Below are positions 12,691 through 24,189 of a DNA stretch of 64,000 nucleotides, in pieces (the first letter of the stretch is position 1; the number at the start of each line of letters is the position of its first letter). The notes under the pieces were generated by a model. That model was not told where the DNA came from, searched no databases, and saw only the letters and a list, made by a program, of their open reading frames with translations. Both the position numbers and the translations under genes were made by a program. The stretch is from Pteria penguin (Eukaryota > Mollusca > Bivalvia > Pterioida > Pteriidae): the NCBI GenBank assembly GCA_035048485.1, contig CM068580.1:59446983-59510982 (forward strand), given 5' to 3'.

Positions 12691-13754
12691 GCGTTCAGAA
12701 TATAACATGTTACTTACAATATTTAAACTCATAATCTTACATCAATTTCAGCAGTAAAGTTAGTAATTCATTATCCACTTCTGATGTCATGTCTAAAATA
12801 ATATTTAAGATAGCACTTTTCCTGCTTAACTTAAAACGAATATATCGGAATTGCAACATTTTATATAAATACTCGTTTCTCATCATTAGACTGGACTTGC
12901 ATAATGTGGTATGCTTTGGTATTGATACAGGCTAATAATTGGCACCAAGCCTCCTTCCCGACCAATTACAGCTCAGTTTATTGCTCACTGTGTGAGCTAA
13001 GACAAATACCATGTGCTTAACTTGACAGATAATCCTGACACATAGCAGTACAGCACGAGAAGTTTAATGGCTCTCCGGGGACGCGGAGGCCAGAGCCTTC
13101 ATAAATACGAAGCACTGCCTAACTCTATCACATCGGTTATTCAATTTAGTATCCAATTTGTTTAACGATTAAAAGTACGTATTCCCTGAAGACTGAAAAG
13201 ATGATAGAAACACATTTCGATGTAAATGTCAAAGACAAATAGATAGATATTTGATATACCGTATTACTCAAATGGTCCTTAAATATTTAAAGCTGAAAAT
13301 GAGATTGATATACAAATTGAAAAAGGCTTGCATGTACAAGGTTTCTATTTCATTGCTATCGGGAGCATATCTATAATCTGCTTGACGATAAGTTTGTGAC
13401 TTCATTTGACATCTGAATTTAATTTCTGTTACCTTGGTCACTCGGTTAATACGTATAAGAATTCATTTTCCTTATAAACAATAAATAATTGGTCCCTAAT
13501 TATATAGTTAACCTACATATAAATTGCCGATTTTACTCTTGGAAAGGAACATTTGTTGCTGTGCTGTTCCTGGTGAATTGTGCCTATTGTTAGCAACTTC
13601 GTTCAATAAAGTTATTATAATATTCACTCCTACTGACTAATCGAGCCATAAGAAAGAGATATAATTTGCTTTTACGTATATACACTGCAACAACATGAAA
13701 CCCCCAGAGAAACCAAGTGTGAGATCATGTTCCATAGAGGAATAAATATCTCAT
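12691..13754. other. Intergenic: no gene seen
   Basis: AT-rich. A short GC-rich patch near 13070-13100 (GGCTCTCCGGGGACGCGGAG) stands out but forms no recognisable feature. Confidence 0.6.
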
Positions 13755-13777
13755 GCATATCGCTTACAGCGATATGC
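13755..13777. repeat. Short perfect hairpin
   Basis: GCATATCGCT-TAC-AGCGATATGC: two perfect 10-base arms with a 3-base loop, about 20-40 bases upstream of the 13.9-kb ribozyme-like repeat. It may be chance or part of the same element. Confidence 0.6.
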
Positions 13778-13794
13778 AAAATTCTGATTTTTTT

Positions 13795-13985
13795 CTCATT
13801 TTCCTTTTTTCATTAAAATTGATTCTTTGGCTCACTTTTTCGGCCATTTTGGTTTTTAACTCTGCTCTTCAAATATATTTATATATCATTCCAATCATAA
13901 GGCTATGAGTAGCACTGAAGAGACATAAGTTGTCGAAATGCGCATCTGGTGCAGAAAATTATGTATATATGTTCTAAAACTTGTA
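13795..13985 (+). repeat. Hammerhead-ribozyme-like repeat, copy at 13.9 kb
   Basis: CTGAAGA lies at 13915-13921, GACATAAGTTGTC (stem II) at 13922-13934, GAAA at 13935-13938 and TGCGC-ATCTG-GTGCA (stem III) at 13939-13953. The 5' flank (GATTCTTTGGCTCACTTTTT, CGGCCATTTTGG, TTCCAATCAT) is shared with the 51 and 55.5 kb copies. No RT is attached here, so this is a solo terminal repeat. Confidence 0.7.
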
Positions 13986-14748
13986 TATGGAAAATACAAC
14001 ACAGTACAAATTGACTTACTGTTTAAATCTATACAGTATTTACATTGAGAAGAATCATATATGTATGTTATGGGTAAAAACTCATCATCAATGTTTATAT
14101 AGCCAAACATAGTTTAAAACAATTGCGCATAGTATACCACAATTATACACAATTTCTGACAATGTAAACAATGTAAATTTTTCTTGTCAATCGTCTATTA
14201 CATTTCATCTTGAAACATTCCGACAAAACTTATTATCGTCGATATGACATACATGTCAACAAAAAATACAGAGTTCAACAAGAAATTGACATCTTCAATA
14301 ACCAATGCGACCTATATAATTAAGTTAATAAAAACTTCACTACCACTACACCTCACGATACTGTCATAATTTCATTAGAACTCCCTTGTTATTCCAACTC
14401 CAGTCTGTCGAGTCTTTACAATATTGTTAACGACCTACTGTCATATAGCAATGATTTGATTAAGATTCTGGGTGTTACACGAAGTACATTATTGGACATT
14501 TCGAACTGTTACTATTGTGCTTTCATTTTATTAGAAATTACGATCTCGACATTGTTCCAAGGTAATACAAAAGAAGGGATTTTATATATAAATGCATTGT
14601 GGAATGATCGGGAAAATATGATGAGACAGAACAATGTACCTGGAAGTCAGTGGTTCATTTCGGGGTAATAGTGGAAACTTGTATCGCTTTTCAGAAGTGA
14701 ACGAGTAAGCATCCCCTGCTGATCAGTTACATTTGCTGTGAGACCCCA

Positions 14749-15005
14749 GATATTCACAACGTGACGTCTTATTCACAAAGAAACTTAAGTCTAAGTGTAA
14801 AACTTGAGACCTACAATAGCAAGTGTTATAACTCTAAGAACTAGTAGAAAGCTTTTCTGTAAATGGTATGCCTTATAATCTCTTCACAGAGAAACTTTTT
14901 ACTAATTCTTATATTTACAACACATATTACTAAAGGTCTGAATTTTACACTTAGTCTTAAGTTTCCACGTGAATAAGACACCTGGACGGTAGTTGGTTGT
15001 GATAT
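14749..15005. mobile_element. Inverted-repeat element (MITE-like)
   Basis: The left arm (14749-14818) has ATATTCACAACGTGACGTC, TTATTCAC, AAACTTAAGTCTAAGTGTAA and GAGACCTACAATA. The right arm (14925-15005) is its inverted complement (TATTACTAAAGGTCTG, TTACACTTAGTCTTAAGTTT, GTGAATAAGACACC, TTGTGATATT). Arms are about 70-80 bp with scattered mismatches and a centre of about 105 bp. No clear target duplication was recognised. Confidence 0.7.
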
Positions 15006-16198
15006 TCAGCATAAACGACTTGGCACCTACTGTTTCCAAAGAAATTAATCCAATACCAGGTATTGACAAAACGGTATTGAAAAAAAGATTCTTATAGCGA
15101 CTATTGAGTTTGACGGAATTTGACAATGATAGTTATTTTTAAAAATTTTGATTCACATGAAAATGTTATAAACACTTTTTTTTTCATTCAAAGCTTTGAA
15201 AAAGTCGAGCATACATTTGAATGAGGGAAAATACTGTTCCATCAATATGTATTTCTTGTAATTACCCATTCATATATACAAGACACGAAAATAACTCTCA
15301 CCGTAGATCAGAATGATATCTGGGATTTAAATTAAAGCTTAGAAAAGGATGTTGATTTTGCTGGTATTGTTTATTTTCTCACCTGTATTTTTATTTTATC
15401 TACTTCTTTACATATTTATTGTCACAACTGACACTTTTTCTTTGAGTGTTCTCTTTATTTCGACTTATTTCTTGCAAATATCGGTTAATTCATGCTACGT
15501 TTATTTATCACCATGAACCTATACGGTGATAACACAAAGGTTACTGTGTACCTTACTGAATAACATTGGAATCTTATAAATACGATGGGTTCTTTAAGTT
15601 CTTTCATGAGACAGATAAAAAAATTAACAAACATCATCGAGACATTGCATTGCATTCTTAGTTGCACTTCTATGCAGTTTCAAGAGAAGATTACATCTTA
15701 AGCATGTTTTATCCTTAACTAGCTGTCTTGAGAAAGAGCCTTGGGAATGTAATATTTTATACGTCGGTTTCAAGAAAGTTGCTCATTGTGTTTTCGTCCC
15801 GACAATTCCCATTGTGAATTTTAAGACGAATTGATATTTTCTTTGAATCACATTACTTCTCGAGTTAGTTCATTCGATTCCGCAGCTTCTTTTAGTGATG
15901 TATAAGCCTTTTCCAAGTTAAAAAAAAACTGTATCTACATTGGCGTTAAACAGATGCGTTTCAGTAAGTTTCATTGCGTGTGAATTGACTAGATCAAGAT
16001 GCTCCAAAGAATAAAAATAGGAATTTTCCACTAGTGACATAAAACTCGATAAAGTTCAGAGCAAAACCGAACATACAAATAAGAAGTTACAGCGTGGAAA
16101 TGCACATATGGTGAAATAGACATATACTGGTATATATGCTTTTATAGATCATGTACTTATACAAGTGCATAATGGATTGATCGATGATTGCTTGAGTA
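15006..16198. other. Intergenic or intronic: no gene seen
   Basis: AT-rich and without clear exon. It lies downstream of the transmembrane exon (minus strand), so it may be part of its intron or 3' region. Confidence 0.55.
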
Positions 16199-16450
16199 TT
16201 GTTTTATATCACTTCACGACTATTTCCCTTACATGATGACGGCATCTGCTTGATGCACTACATACAAATCTATACCTTTGCAAAAGGCCCACCCGAAACA
16301 TTGATCTTTTACGTGCCACAGGACCTTGGTTTTCACAGTCTCACCCAAAAGACAAGACACCGGTGTACCAGCGACGGGCATCATACCCGGGACCTTTTGC
16401 TCACGAGTAGAGCGCTCATCCTCTCTTCTTGGTTACACCGGCTTGTCACA
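16199..16450 (-). mobile_element. tRNA-derived SINE
   Basis: Inverted orientation: the tRNA-like head lies at the right end (minus strand: CGGTGTAACCAAG and a diverged B box near GTATGATGCCCGTCGC). The body carries ACACCGGTGT, GTCTTTTGGGTGAGAC, the complement of TTGATCTTTTACGTGCCAC and the ATGATGACGGCATCTGC module at 16233-16250. Closely similar in layout to the copy at 29.2 kb. Confidence 0.65.
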
Positions 16451-16745
16451 TAATGGAGGCATAACACTTGTCGTTATGGTCTTCAATGAGGAGGTGAAGT
16501 TTATAAACACTAGATTTATCCGTTACAGTGGTAATCAAGAAAATATACCTTTTTCCAACTTTAGATAAGGCTTTGTATCGGACAAACTTCTTGCTGGGAA
16601 TGAAAGCATTATGACGTTTATGCTTTGACTGTGACGTCACACTAATATGACGCAAATTTTATCCGCAAAAACCTCATTTGTCCGATATTGCCCATCACAT
16701 CGTGTACAATTGGGAAAAGGTCTATAATTATGAAACATTTCATAC

Positions 16746-16929
16746 CTTACAGTTGACTGAACTAATGTGCCATTCTCTAAATGAAGACTAGGTTTCCGGT
16801 CGGGCAGTATAGGTTCGTAGCTATTTTGTTTTTTCCTGTTCTTGTTGCATCGCTTCCATATGAAGATTATAAGTAACAGGGCAATGACTAGACCACAGAT
16901 ACCGCCCACTATCACGGCCACCAGGGGAA
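16746..16929 (-). CDS. Candidate internal exon: transmembrane helix plus cytoplasmic tail of a type I membrane protein
   Basis: On the minus strand a pyrimidine/AT-rich stretch ends in TTATATTCCAG, a good splice acceptor, and the frame then reads a hydrophobic helix (VPLVAVIVGGICGLVIALLL and on) with a GGxxG patch. A basic stop-transfer segment (WKRCNKNRKK) follows, then a polar tail with SYEPILPDRKPS. The exon can end at AAG|GTATGA (16746) or a few bases earlier at CT|GTAAGG (16751). The block is richer in GC than its surroundings. Extracellular exons should lie at higher coordinates and further tail exons at lower ones, but I could not identify either within the window. The protein family is not recognised. 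It may also be a decayed exon of a lost paralogue. Confidence 0.5.
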
Positions 16930-17261
16930 CTGGAATATAAAAAAATATCTTTATTCGTCGTGTAATTGCCCTTCCATTACTAACAATATTGTAAGGCAAC
17001 TACCATCCTTCTCTATATATATATATTCAGTGATATTGTACTTGTACATCGCGATGTATAATGAAATTTAGAAGATATGGTATTACTGACTCGCTCAAAC
17101 AATATGCTTCGAAAGGGATCACTGAAACAATGTTAGAGCAAGGTTAAAATAGATCTGATGTTCTTTAAGTCTTTAAGTTTTCAAACTCATAGATCAAACA
17201 AAAACTCCTTTTATCAACTACATAACGATCCATGTTTCTCAACTTAAAGTACAGATAAACA

Positions 17262-17670
17262 AGAGTGGAGAGTAAGAGATCCGACAGAGAAAGTAACATA
17301 TTCGAGGGAGGAGGTAAGAGACCCGAAAGAGGTAAGAGGTCCGAGAGAGGAGGTAAGAGACCCGAAAGAGGTAAGAGATCCGAGAAAGGAGTTAAAAGAT
17401 CCGAGAGAGAGGAGTAAAGATATCTGAGAGAAGACGTAAGAGGTCCGAGAGAGGAGTTAAAAGATCCGAAAGAGGGTAAGCGATCTGAAAGAGGATGCAG
17501 GAGATCTGAAAGAGGAGTTCAGAGGTCCGAGAGAAGAGGTAAGAGATTCGAGAGGAAAGGTAAGAGATCTGAGAGAGGGCAAAGATGTGAAAAGGGAGGT
17601 AAGAGATCCGAAAGAGGACGTAAGAGGTCCGAGAAAGGAGATAAGAGATTCGAGATAGGTAATAAGTCCG
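17262..17670. repeat. Purine-rich degenerate tandem tract
   Basis: About 400 bases almost free of pyrimidine runs on the plus strand, built from units such as GAGGTAAGAGATCCGAGAGA and GGTAAGAGACCCGAAAG. Minus-strand frames here (Leu/Ser/Arg-rich) are by-products of the repeat. Confidence 0.85.
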
Positions 17671-18846
17671 CACGGTAACAAAGACAAACAACTTACACGA
17701 ATTTCCTGTTCTGCTAGTACATGTATTTAACATATGGATTGCCTTACTATACGTGAAGGTATAATTTTAAAATAGCAATAAGAAATAATATAATTCCTTT
17801 CATAAAATGCAAAATACGATGAAATAGACACTCTCATAAACTATGATTTATTAACTTCTGAAACAAAAAGTCGCAAATAATGATTAAAACAAAAACAACT
17901 CATGCAAAGCCAAAGCATATAATAAAAATGTAGAGCGGTTCGGCAAAGGATTTGAAGTGGAAGAATAGATATTGTACTTGCTGGCACTGTTATAAGATAA
18001 GAGTACAATATGTCACTCTAAGGGCAATCAATCCGTGGACATACGTCTAAGCTAGATGGATTGCCTGGTATTCTACAGATCTCTGTGTTTGACTTGACAA
18101 AGCAAACTAAATGGAGCAGAAAATTTGACCACTTTGACTCTTGATCCGTCATAAGTAACAATGATTCTGTAGAATGAAGATTTATCACTGTTTCTGACAA
18201 GCAAATTAAGGTTTTTCCCAACCAAATTATAGCACTATCAAATGACAGAATTCCGTAAGGGTTACTTCTTGCTCTTGTTGTGAACACTTTGTGATTAGTG
18301 ACACACATATATAAAGTTTTATTTGTATAAGCTTAAGTCAAAGCTAAAGCAATAATGAAAAAACAAAATGGAAAACAAAACAGAACGGTATGATATGGTC
18401 CTACATGTAGATAAAATTTACATTTTCTGGTTGTGAGATTGAAATAATAATCAAGCGACAAGTATAATTTATGGGTCGGGTATTAGATGAATGTGGGTAT
18501 GAATGTAGAAATAATAGTTTAAATCAAGTCGGGATCTGTATATCTAATTAAAGCCGCAAAAGTCTTTACATAATAAGTATAGAACATATATACCTTTTAA
18601 TTTTGTGCACCATACTATACGATATAATGAAAAATGATGTAAGGAATGCAGTATCTTGATGAGTATGTTTATAAATGTATTTGGGGATTTATTTAGAAAC
18701 AGCATGCATAAAATACATTTTGTACAACGTCGTCATTGATCGTATTTTATATACGTGCCAACCATTTCGAAAATTAATATAATAACCACTGTTATGCAGA
18801 TGAAAAGAGAAAGATGCAAATTATTAAGGTATTACTGAGGTATTAG

Positions 18847-18848
<2 letters not shown>
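17671..18848. other. Intergenic or intronic: no gene seen
   Basis: A 96-codon minus frame at 18018-18308 contains no recognisable domain. The region lies upstream of the transmembrane exon on the minus strand and could be its intron. Confidence 0.5.

Positions 18849-18880
<32 letters not shown>
18849..18880. repeat. (TC)n microsatellite
   Basis: About 16 TC dinucleotides. Confidence 0.97.
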
Positions 18881-18882
<2 letters not shown>

Positions 18883-18915
18883 GATCTGCAAAACCATAAA
18901 CATTTAAACATATAA

Positions 18916-19160
18916 TTTTTATACGACCGTCGTAAGACGGGACTTATTTTCTTATGTCCGTACGTCCGGGGTCATGTTTTCAAAACGGATACATATACAG
19001 TGCTGAAATTTGGTCACAGTGTTTCTCTCAAGACGTGTAAGCGTGGATTAGCATTTCAATCAGATTCGGGAATGACGTAAAACAATAATTTATCAATCAG
19101 ATTCGTGCAACTTGACGTACTCTGTGACTTTTAAAGCGTGTTAAACAGTTTTCCGGAATT
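18916..19160 (+). repeat. Probable dispersed repeat end
   Basis: TACGACCGTCGTAAGACGGG is a short palindromic start followed by TTATGTCCGTACGTCCGG and a 'tgctgaaatttggtcacagt' line, a wording typical of the AGGTCA-repeat class. No gene is seen. Confidence 0.4.
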
Positions 19161-20519
19161 TTTTTGCGGATGGGAGGTTAATTTTTTTCTTTATTCTTTT
19201 TTTTTGTAATTTAGTCCCAGTCTCTTACAGAAATATAAGTTCAGTTTATACTTCACAAATGGACTCTTTATTCCGCTTGTGTCGTAACTTTAATAGATTA
19301 TGTTGTGAATCACTGCGCCGAATGACAACCGAATCTTCATACGCATGTACAAGGAAAGGGAGAGGAGCTCCAAATGACTTGTATTATCAGAAACATAAAT
19401 GCGGTTTATTTTCTATTCCCGAAATTAATCGAGAACACGTCACTTGATTTAAACCACTTAGTATTTGTTATCTCTAACTTCGTATAATCTTTCTTATGGT
19501 AAAATCTAAAGCAAATACCTCTCCCCAATGTTACATAAATCAGTTTTTCCACAAAAGCAAGAAAAACGCTTTCACTTGACGTCTTCCATTATCAAAAAGA
19601 TTTGCCTTAATAAAGGCAATATAGATCGAGTACATTTAACCTTCCAAATAAAGGGTTTATATTGTCAAAAATCACAATACACATATGTTCAGTATTGTAT
19701 GTATAAATGTATTTCCAAGGAAGCTGATTTCAAATGCAGTTCTTACCATAAATAAATATATGACATTTTCGTTGTATTCTTTTTAACATAGTGAAGAAGA
19801 ATTGTATTAAAAAGGGAAATGAGGCGTCTGATTCGACTGTAGAGCAAAAAAAAAAGCCGCCACGGACATATAGAGTAAACAAGAACAAACACATAAAAAT
19901 ATCTCAGGAAAATTGTATTACAGTGCGAAACCCTCTCAGGGCGGTTTACTGAAGTCACAATCTCACATATTAGGTTATAAGTCATCATTAGGACTGAAAC
20001 CTGATTTTTTTATACAAAGTCCAATACCGTACTACCCATGAAATTTACATCAAATGTGAAAAGAAAAAGTCATTTAGCTTGGAGCGCTTTATTCATTAAC
20101 TTTGTCTTTAGATAAGTAAGGGGCTTAGATAGGGTCAATTTTTTTTATTACAATACACAAAGATGGCACGAACAAGAAAAGACGGGACCAGACAGGAAAT
20201 TGTTGAAGATTCCACAATAACCTTCATTTACATATAAATAGACTTTTGAGGTAAAGATATGCTTTATATCTTAGTCAATATTCATTTTGCTTGGATTCTA
20301 TCATTTTTCAATATAATTCTGTACAGCTTATTGAAATCTATGCTACATTATATCGACTTTCAGTGAAGTAAAAAAAATAATAAAATCTGTCCAATCGACC
20401 GTGATTCAGCCAAGCTTAGTTATGCATTTCAATCGAAACTCTTGCACTAAGTGGATGAAACTGCGGTCAAAGTGAAGACTGCAGAATAGTTACCGTACTG
20501 GAATTCTTAAAGTCTAAAG
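19161..20519. other. Intergenic: no gene seen
   Basis: AT-rich. A weak resemblance to the foldback arm exists at 19850-19985 but is not convincing. Confidence 0.55.
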
Positions 20520-20612
20520 AAATATTCTTGGTATTCCCGAGATTGAACCTTGTTTCCCAGGGCTTAGCCTTGGTCTCTATGACTCAAGAGTTTTAGTTAC
20601 CAGCTCTACTGA
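20520..20612 (-). mobile_element. Possible tRNA-derived SINE head
   Basis: The minus strand reads CTCAGTAGAGCTGGTAACTA (A-box-like) and later AACAAGGTTCAATCTCGGGA (B-box-like) with about 60 bases between, the spacing of a tRNA-like promoter. Diverged and without a clear body. Confidence 0.35.
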
Positions 20613-20889
20613 GAATAAATCATTGTAGACATACAGTTTCCCAATTACGTTTGTAACTCAATTGACTGTATATGTTTATTTATCTGTAGTCTAAGTTGTA
20701 ATTATACGATATATTCTATTTTTGTAAATTTGTATTTCAATATGCACATAACTTATTTCAGCATAATCTGACAGATTTTAGATGTAGTTTGTTGTGACAA
20801 AGTAGGTTAAGGAAGGTATAAGTGCCATCTTGTAAAGAGAGATTTTAGCTGGATTATCTCAATATTTAGAATGAACAAGATGGTATCTG

Positions 20890-21415
20890 AAACACGAATG
20901 CCCCCGGCGGCAACAAAATCCAAATAAGGCACATTTTGCAATGTCCTATACCTTGATTACACCCTACCCCATGGGAATAAGTATGTGAAATGTGAAAGTC
21001 CTACCTTTTACGATTCAAAAGTTATAACCAATGTTATCGCTTCTGAAATGTAGGTCAAAGGTCACGATTAATATAAAGAGGTCAAAATTATTGTAGCGAC
21101 AGAAAGGTCTTGTCACAAGGAATGCGCATGTGAATTATGAAAGCCCTACCTCCAACGATTTAAAAGCTATAACCAATGAAATGTTAAAGTATTTGAAATG
21201 TAGATCAAAGTTCACGGTCAATGCCATGAGGTTACTGATCTTGGTGTAATTTGAAAGGACTGTATTAGTTATGTATACATGCCAGATACGAAGTCACTAT
21301 CTCTCGCGGTTCAAAAGCAATGGCGTAGGTTAAAGTTGAAAACAAAACAATCACACAAGTAAACAAACAGACAGGACAAAAATACGCCGTCGATCTATCG
21401 ATCTGGGGGCCTAGA
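20890..21415 (+). repeat. Dispersed repeat with AGGTCA half-sites
   Basis: Starts near GCCCCCGGCGGCAAC and ends near GATCTGGGGGCCTAG. It contains two diverged copies of a unit 'gaaagtcctacc...gattcaaaagttataaccaatg...gaaatgtaggtcaaaggtcac'. A perfect direct repeat AGGTCA-A-AGGTCA lies at 21052-21064. Related pieces are at 33265-33515, 60765-61320 and 63780-63960. Non-coding. Confidence 0.6.
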
Positions 21416-22203
21416 AATTAAACGTTTATAAGAGGTTTAGAATGCACCGTTGTTTTGGTTCAATTTTGAAAAAAGTCTAAGAAAGGATACTTTCATAGGA
21501 GAACTTTCTACTACTTTCTTATTTTCTCAGGTGAGCGATATATACACATCTGGACATCTTGTTTCATTTCTGTTCTATGCAGACACTTGAATCCTCCAGT
21601 TATTCGACATTTTCTTTCTCTAATCGAAAGGAAACAGAGTAAGACCCCAACATGGAACATATTCCTTTCACGTTTAACTTAGAAAGCATTTTTTCAATGT
21701 TTGTTGTTTCTTCGTGCCAATGTAGAATTCCCTTAGCGTAAATGAAAGAAATGTGTTTTTCTTTACTCCTTGTTGCTTTTTGACAGTGTAAAATGGATAA
21801 AGGAAATCCATATAAAATAGTTTCAAAAGCCAAATCAATCACGAATTATTCAAATACCATTGTGTTTTTCGCACTGAAATTTCACAAAACAGTTATACGA
21901 TATTTATTATATGCATGCCTACATGTAGCACATGTCCATTCTACAAATCATGTCTCTTCAGTAACGTTCAAAGTCATAACCGTAGAAATCCAAATGATAA
22001 AGAACAAAGGAATTCCAAGTCCATCGCACAATAAGGAAAACATACGCATACATACTCTTAAAAAATATATATTTTATTTATCTTATTACAACCCCCCCCC
22101 CCTTTCCCAGTGATGTATCTTGGGATGAATTGTTGATTGTTTCAACCTATGTTGAGGTGGGAATGGGATAGGGGCATTTGTCCCGTTTGGACAGCTCTAA
22201 TAT

Positions 22204-22258
<55 letters not shown>

Positions 22259-23615
22259 CTAATGAGTAAGCATGCCACGTTCCTCTAATTAAAAAACTGA
22301 CCCATTTTCTACAAATCAATGAGTGGCATTAATACTTGCTTAAGAATGAAATGGTCGACATCAGCCACTGTATTTGCAGTTCGCGTTTTCGTGTCGTCAG
22401 GCTTCCTTTCGTGACATTAAGAAGAGCAAACAAACAACAAGGGATATGAGTTTGAAGTTATATGTTACAAGATGGTCAAATTAATAGAACTGCTGGACAT
22501 AGTATCACAAAACTCACAGCACGCCATCTGTCTAAAACACATACATAATGCCAAATGATTAGCGAAAGCCGAGCCCCAATGATTGCAAAATTGTTCAATT
22601 CGATGTTCAGATTTTTCCTTTTTTGTAAATTTTCGCCACATTTTATGGGGAACTCTTCAGTGAGCAGAAAAATTGCAAAACTAGGACATTCTAGACGATC
22701 AATCTACGTAGACTAATAAGAACTGTAGATTGAGAGCATACAACGCTGATGATGTTAACATAATATTGAATATCTCAGCTTACTGAGTATTGTTAATATC
22801 AGTGCATGAACAGATGGTTTTAGGGCTCTGTACAAAGGGAACGTAATATCATGACCCACTAGGGCATATTATACTTTCATAAAATATATATCATATTTCC
22901 AGATTACTGTATGCATTATCGTTTTGCGCAAGCTTGTGTAATCTTCCTTCTAGTCATGAAGGTACGTGTTTAACACATACATGCATACATGAACAGTGGA
23001 AGAGTGAGCAAAAGCGCTGCCCATGAAATCACTAAAGCCCCTTATCCCTGTCAAGGCTGGGCCCGCATTACGGCCAATGGTCGTCCAACAGAGGTGGCTT
23101 AATGTGATATAGTGTTAAAGAACAGACAAACATGAGGCACAATATCAAAAGTTTAATTCCCCTCATCAGCAACTATGCTCAGGAAATGGATTTGCCAGTA
23201 ATGAAACTCTGTAATCCTACCGAAACATATCATGTAAAGCATCTGTATAATTCGCATACACTAAGTGGTTTCATACAATATAAATGAATATTGCTCATGT
23301 TTACATTCGTTCCACGTTAATTCCCTGTAGTCGGGGACTTGAGTAACATTAGTAGCATCTATGCATGGGAAATTGATTTTTGTCATAAATAATGAAATTC
23401 TGAATACGATCTGTTTGAAAACTGCATTTGTACAGATGTATTACTCACATAAAAGAGCGTGGCAGCTTATACCTCTTACGTTCCTGACATGCTGTGACAA
23501 CCTCGCTCTGTCAATGACAATTACGTTCAGTGACACGTTATGACAACATGTGTGTGTCATAACGTTACTGACATGAGTACTGATACTTAAGCATGCCATA
23601 ACGTCAATGACATCT
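21416..23615. other. Intergenic: no gene seen
   Basis: Contains a C run (22090-22101), the TCA microsatellite and, at 23470-23610, several scattered words such as CATAACGTCAATGACAT that resemble the later satellite units. No exon. Confidence 0.6.
22204..22258. repeat. (TCA)n microsatellite
   Basis: About 18 TCA triplets. Confidence 0.97.
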
Positions 23616-24070
23616 GGACCGGGGGCCAGTTGTTCGAGACTTTAACCGTTGGTTAAGTTAACCAATGGTTAAATTTCATCTGACTATATCTTTGAAATGA
23701 GAAGACTTTAAATCACTGTCTTTGCACTGGTGTGTAACATGTGAAGCAGGCTTTGTAAAGTAATTTAGATCTATATACAGAAATCTTATGAATTAGATTA
23801 ATTGCCTCTCTAACTTTAACCACTGGTTAGCTTTAACCAGTGGTTAAAGTTTCTAACAACTGGCCCCGGGTTGCTCAAAACCTTGGCTGAAATAATCCAG
23901 TGGTTAAATTTGTCCACTGGTTAAAATGCTAACCATTGGTTAGCTAACCAATGGACAATTTTGTTTCCAGTTTCTGTTGCTCAAAGTGTATTTATCCAGT
24001 GGACAACTTTTGAGCAAAAGATTTTATCCGGTGGTTATATTTTAGCCAAGGTTACAAGGCAAACCGGTCC
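23616..24070. mobile_element. Outer MITE carrying a nested MITE in its left terminal repeat
   Basis: The right end (inverted) reads GGACCGGTTTGCCTTGTAAC and then CTTGGCT. The left end reads GGACCGG at 23616-23622 and, after an interruption, GTTGCTCAAAACCTTGGCT from 23870. Taking out the inner element restores a matching left terminal repeat. The body is rich in short inverted words (CCAGTGGTTAAA, AACCATTGGTTAGC). No coding sequence. Confidence 0.7.
23623..23866. mobile_element. Inner MITE inserted in the outer MITE, 3-bp CGG duplication
   Basis: Ends are the perfect 12-bp inverted pair GGGCCAGTTGTT and AACAACTGGCCC, continuing imperfectly into TTAACC..TGGTTAA words. CGG flanks both sides (23620-23622 and 23867-23869) and one copy is what the outer element needs at that place. 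A 3-bp duplication fits PIF/Harbinger-like elements, whose usual target is TWA, so the superfamily is uncertain. Confidence 0.75.
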
Positions 24071-24189
24071 TGTACTGACAACTACAGTGTGACATGACGT
24101 CAACTTTGAAATACGCAGAATCAAATACTCACTCCGTTTATGTTTTGTATTTTAGTCACCTACCAAATCTATTGTTCGAGCTTGTTATA

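Noticed and set aside
16199..16568. Two plus-strand frames of 80-84 codons
   Set aside because: They lie in a SINE copy (tRNA-like head on the minus strand) and match the repeat rather than a gene.
17392..17733. 113-codon minus frame rich in Leu/Ser/Arg
   Set aside because: It is produced by the purine-rich tandem tract. No start context, splice signal or domain.
18018..18308. 96-codon minus frame, considered as an extracellular exon or NHL-type repeat remnant
   Set aside because: A vague resemblance in another frame could not be made firm; no motif or splice site supports it.
19850..19985. Further copy of the foldback arm
   Set aside because: Only scattered words agree (CACATAAAAATATC, TTGTATTACAGTGC), and the diagnostic GATACCGACTTAGGACG block is missing.
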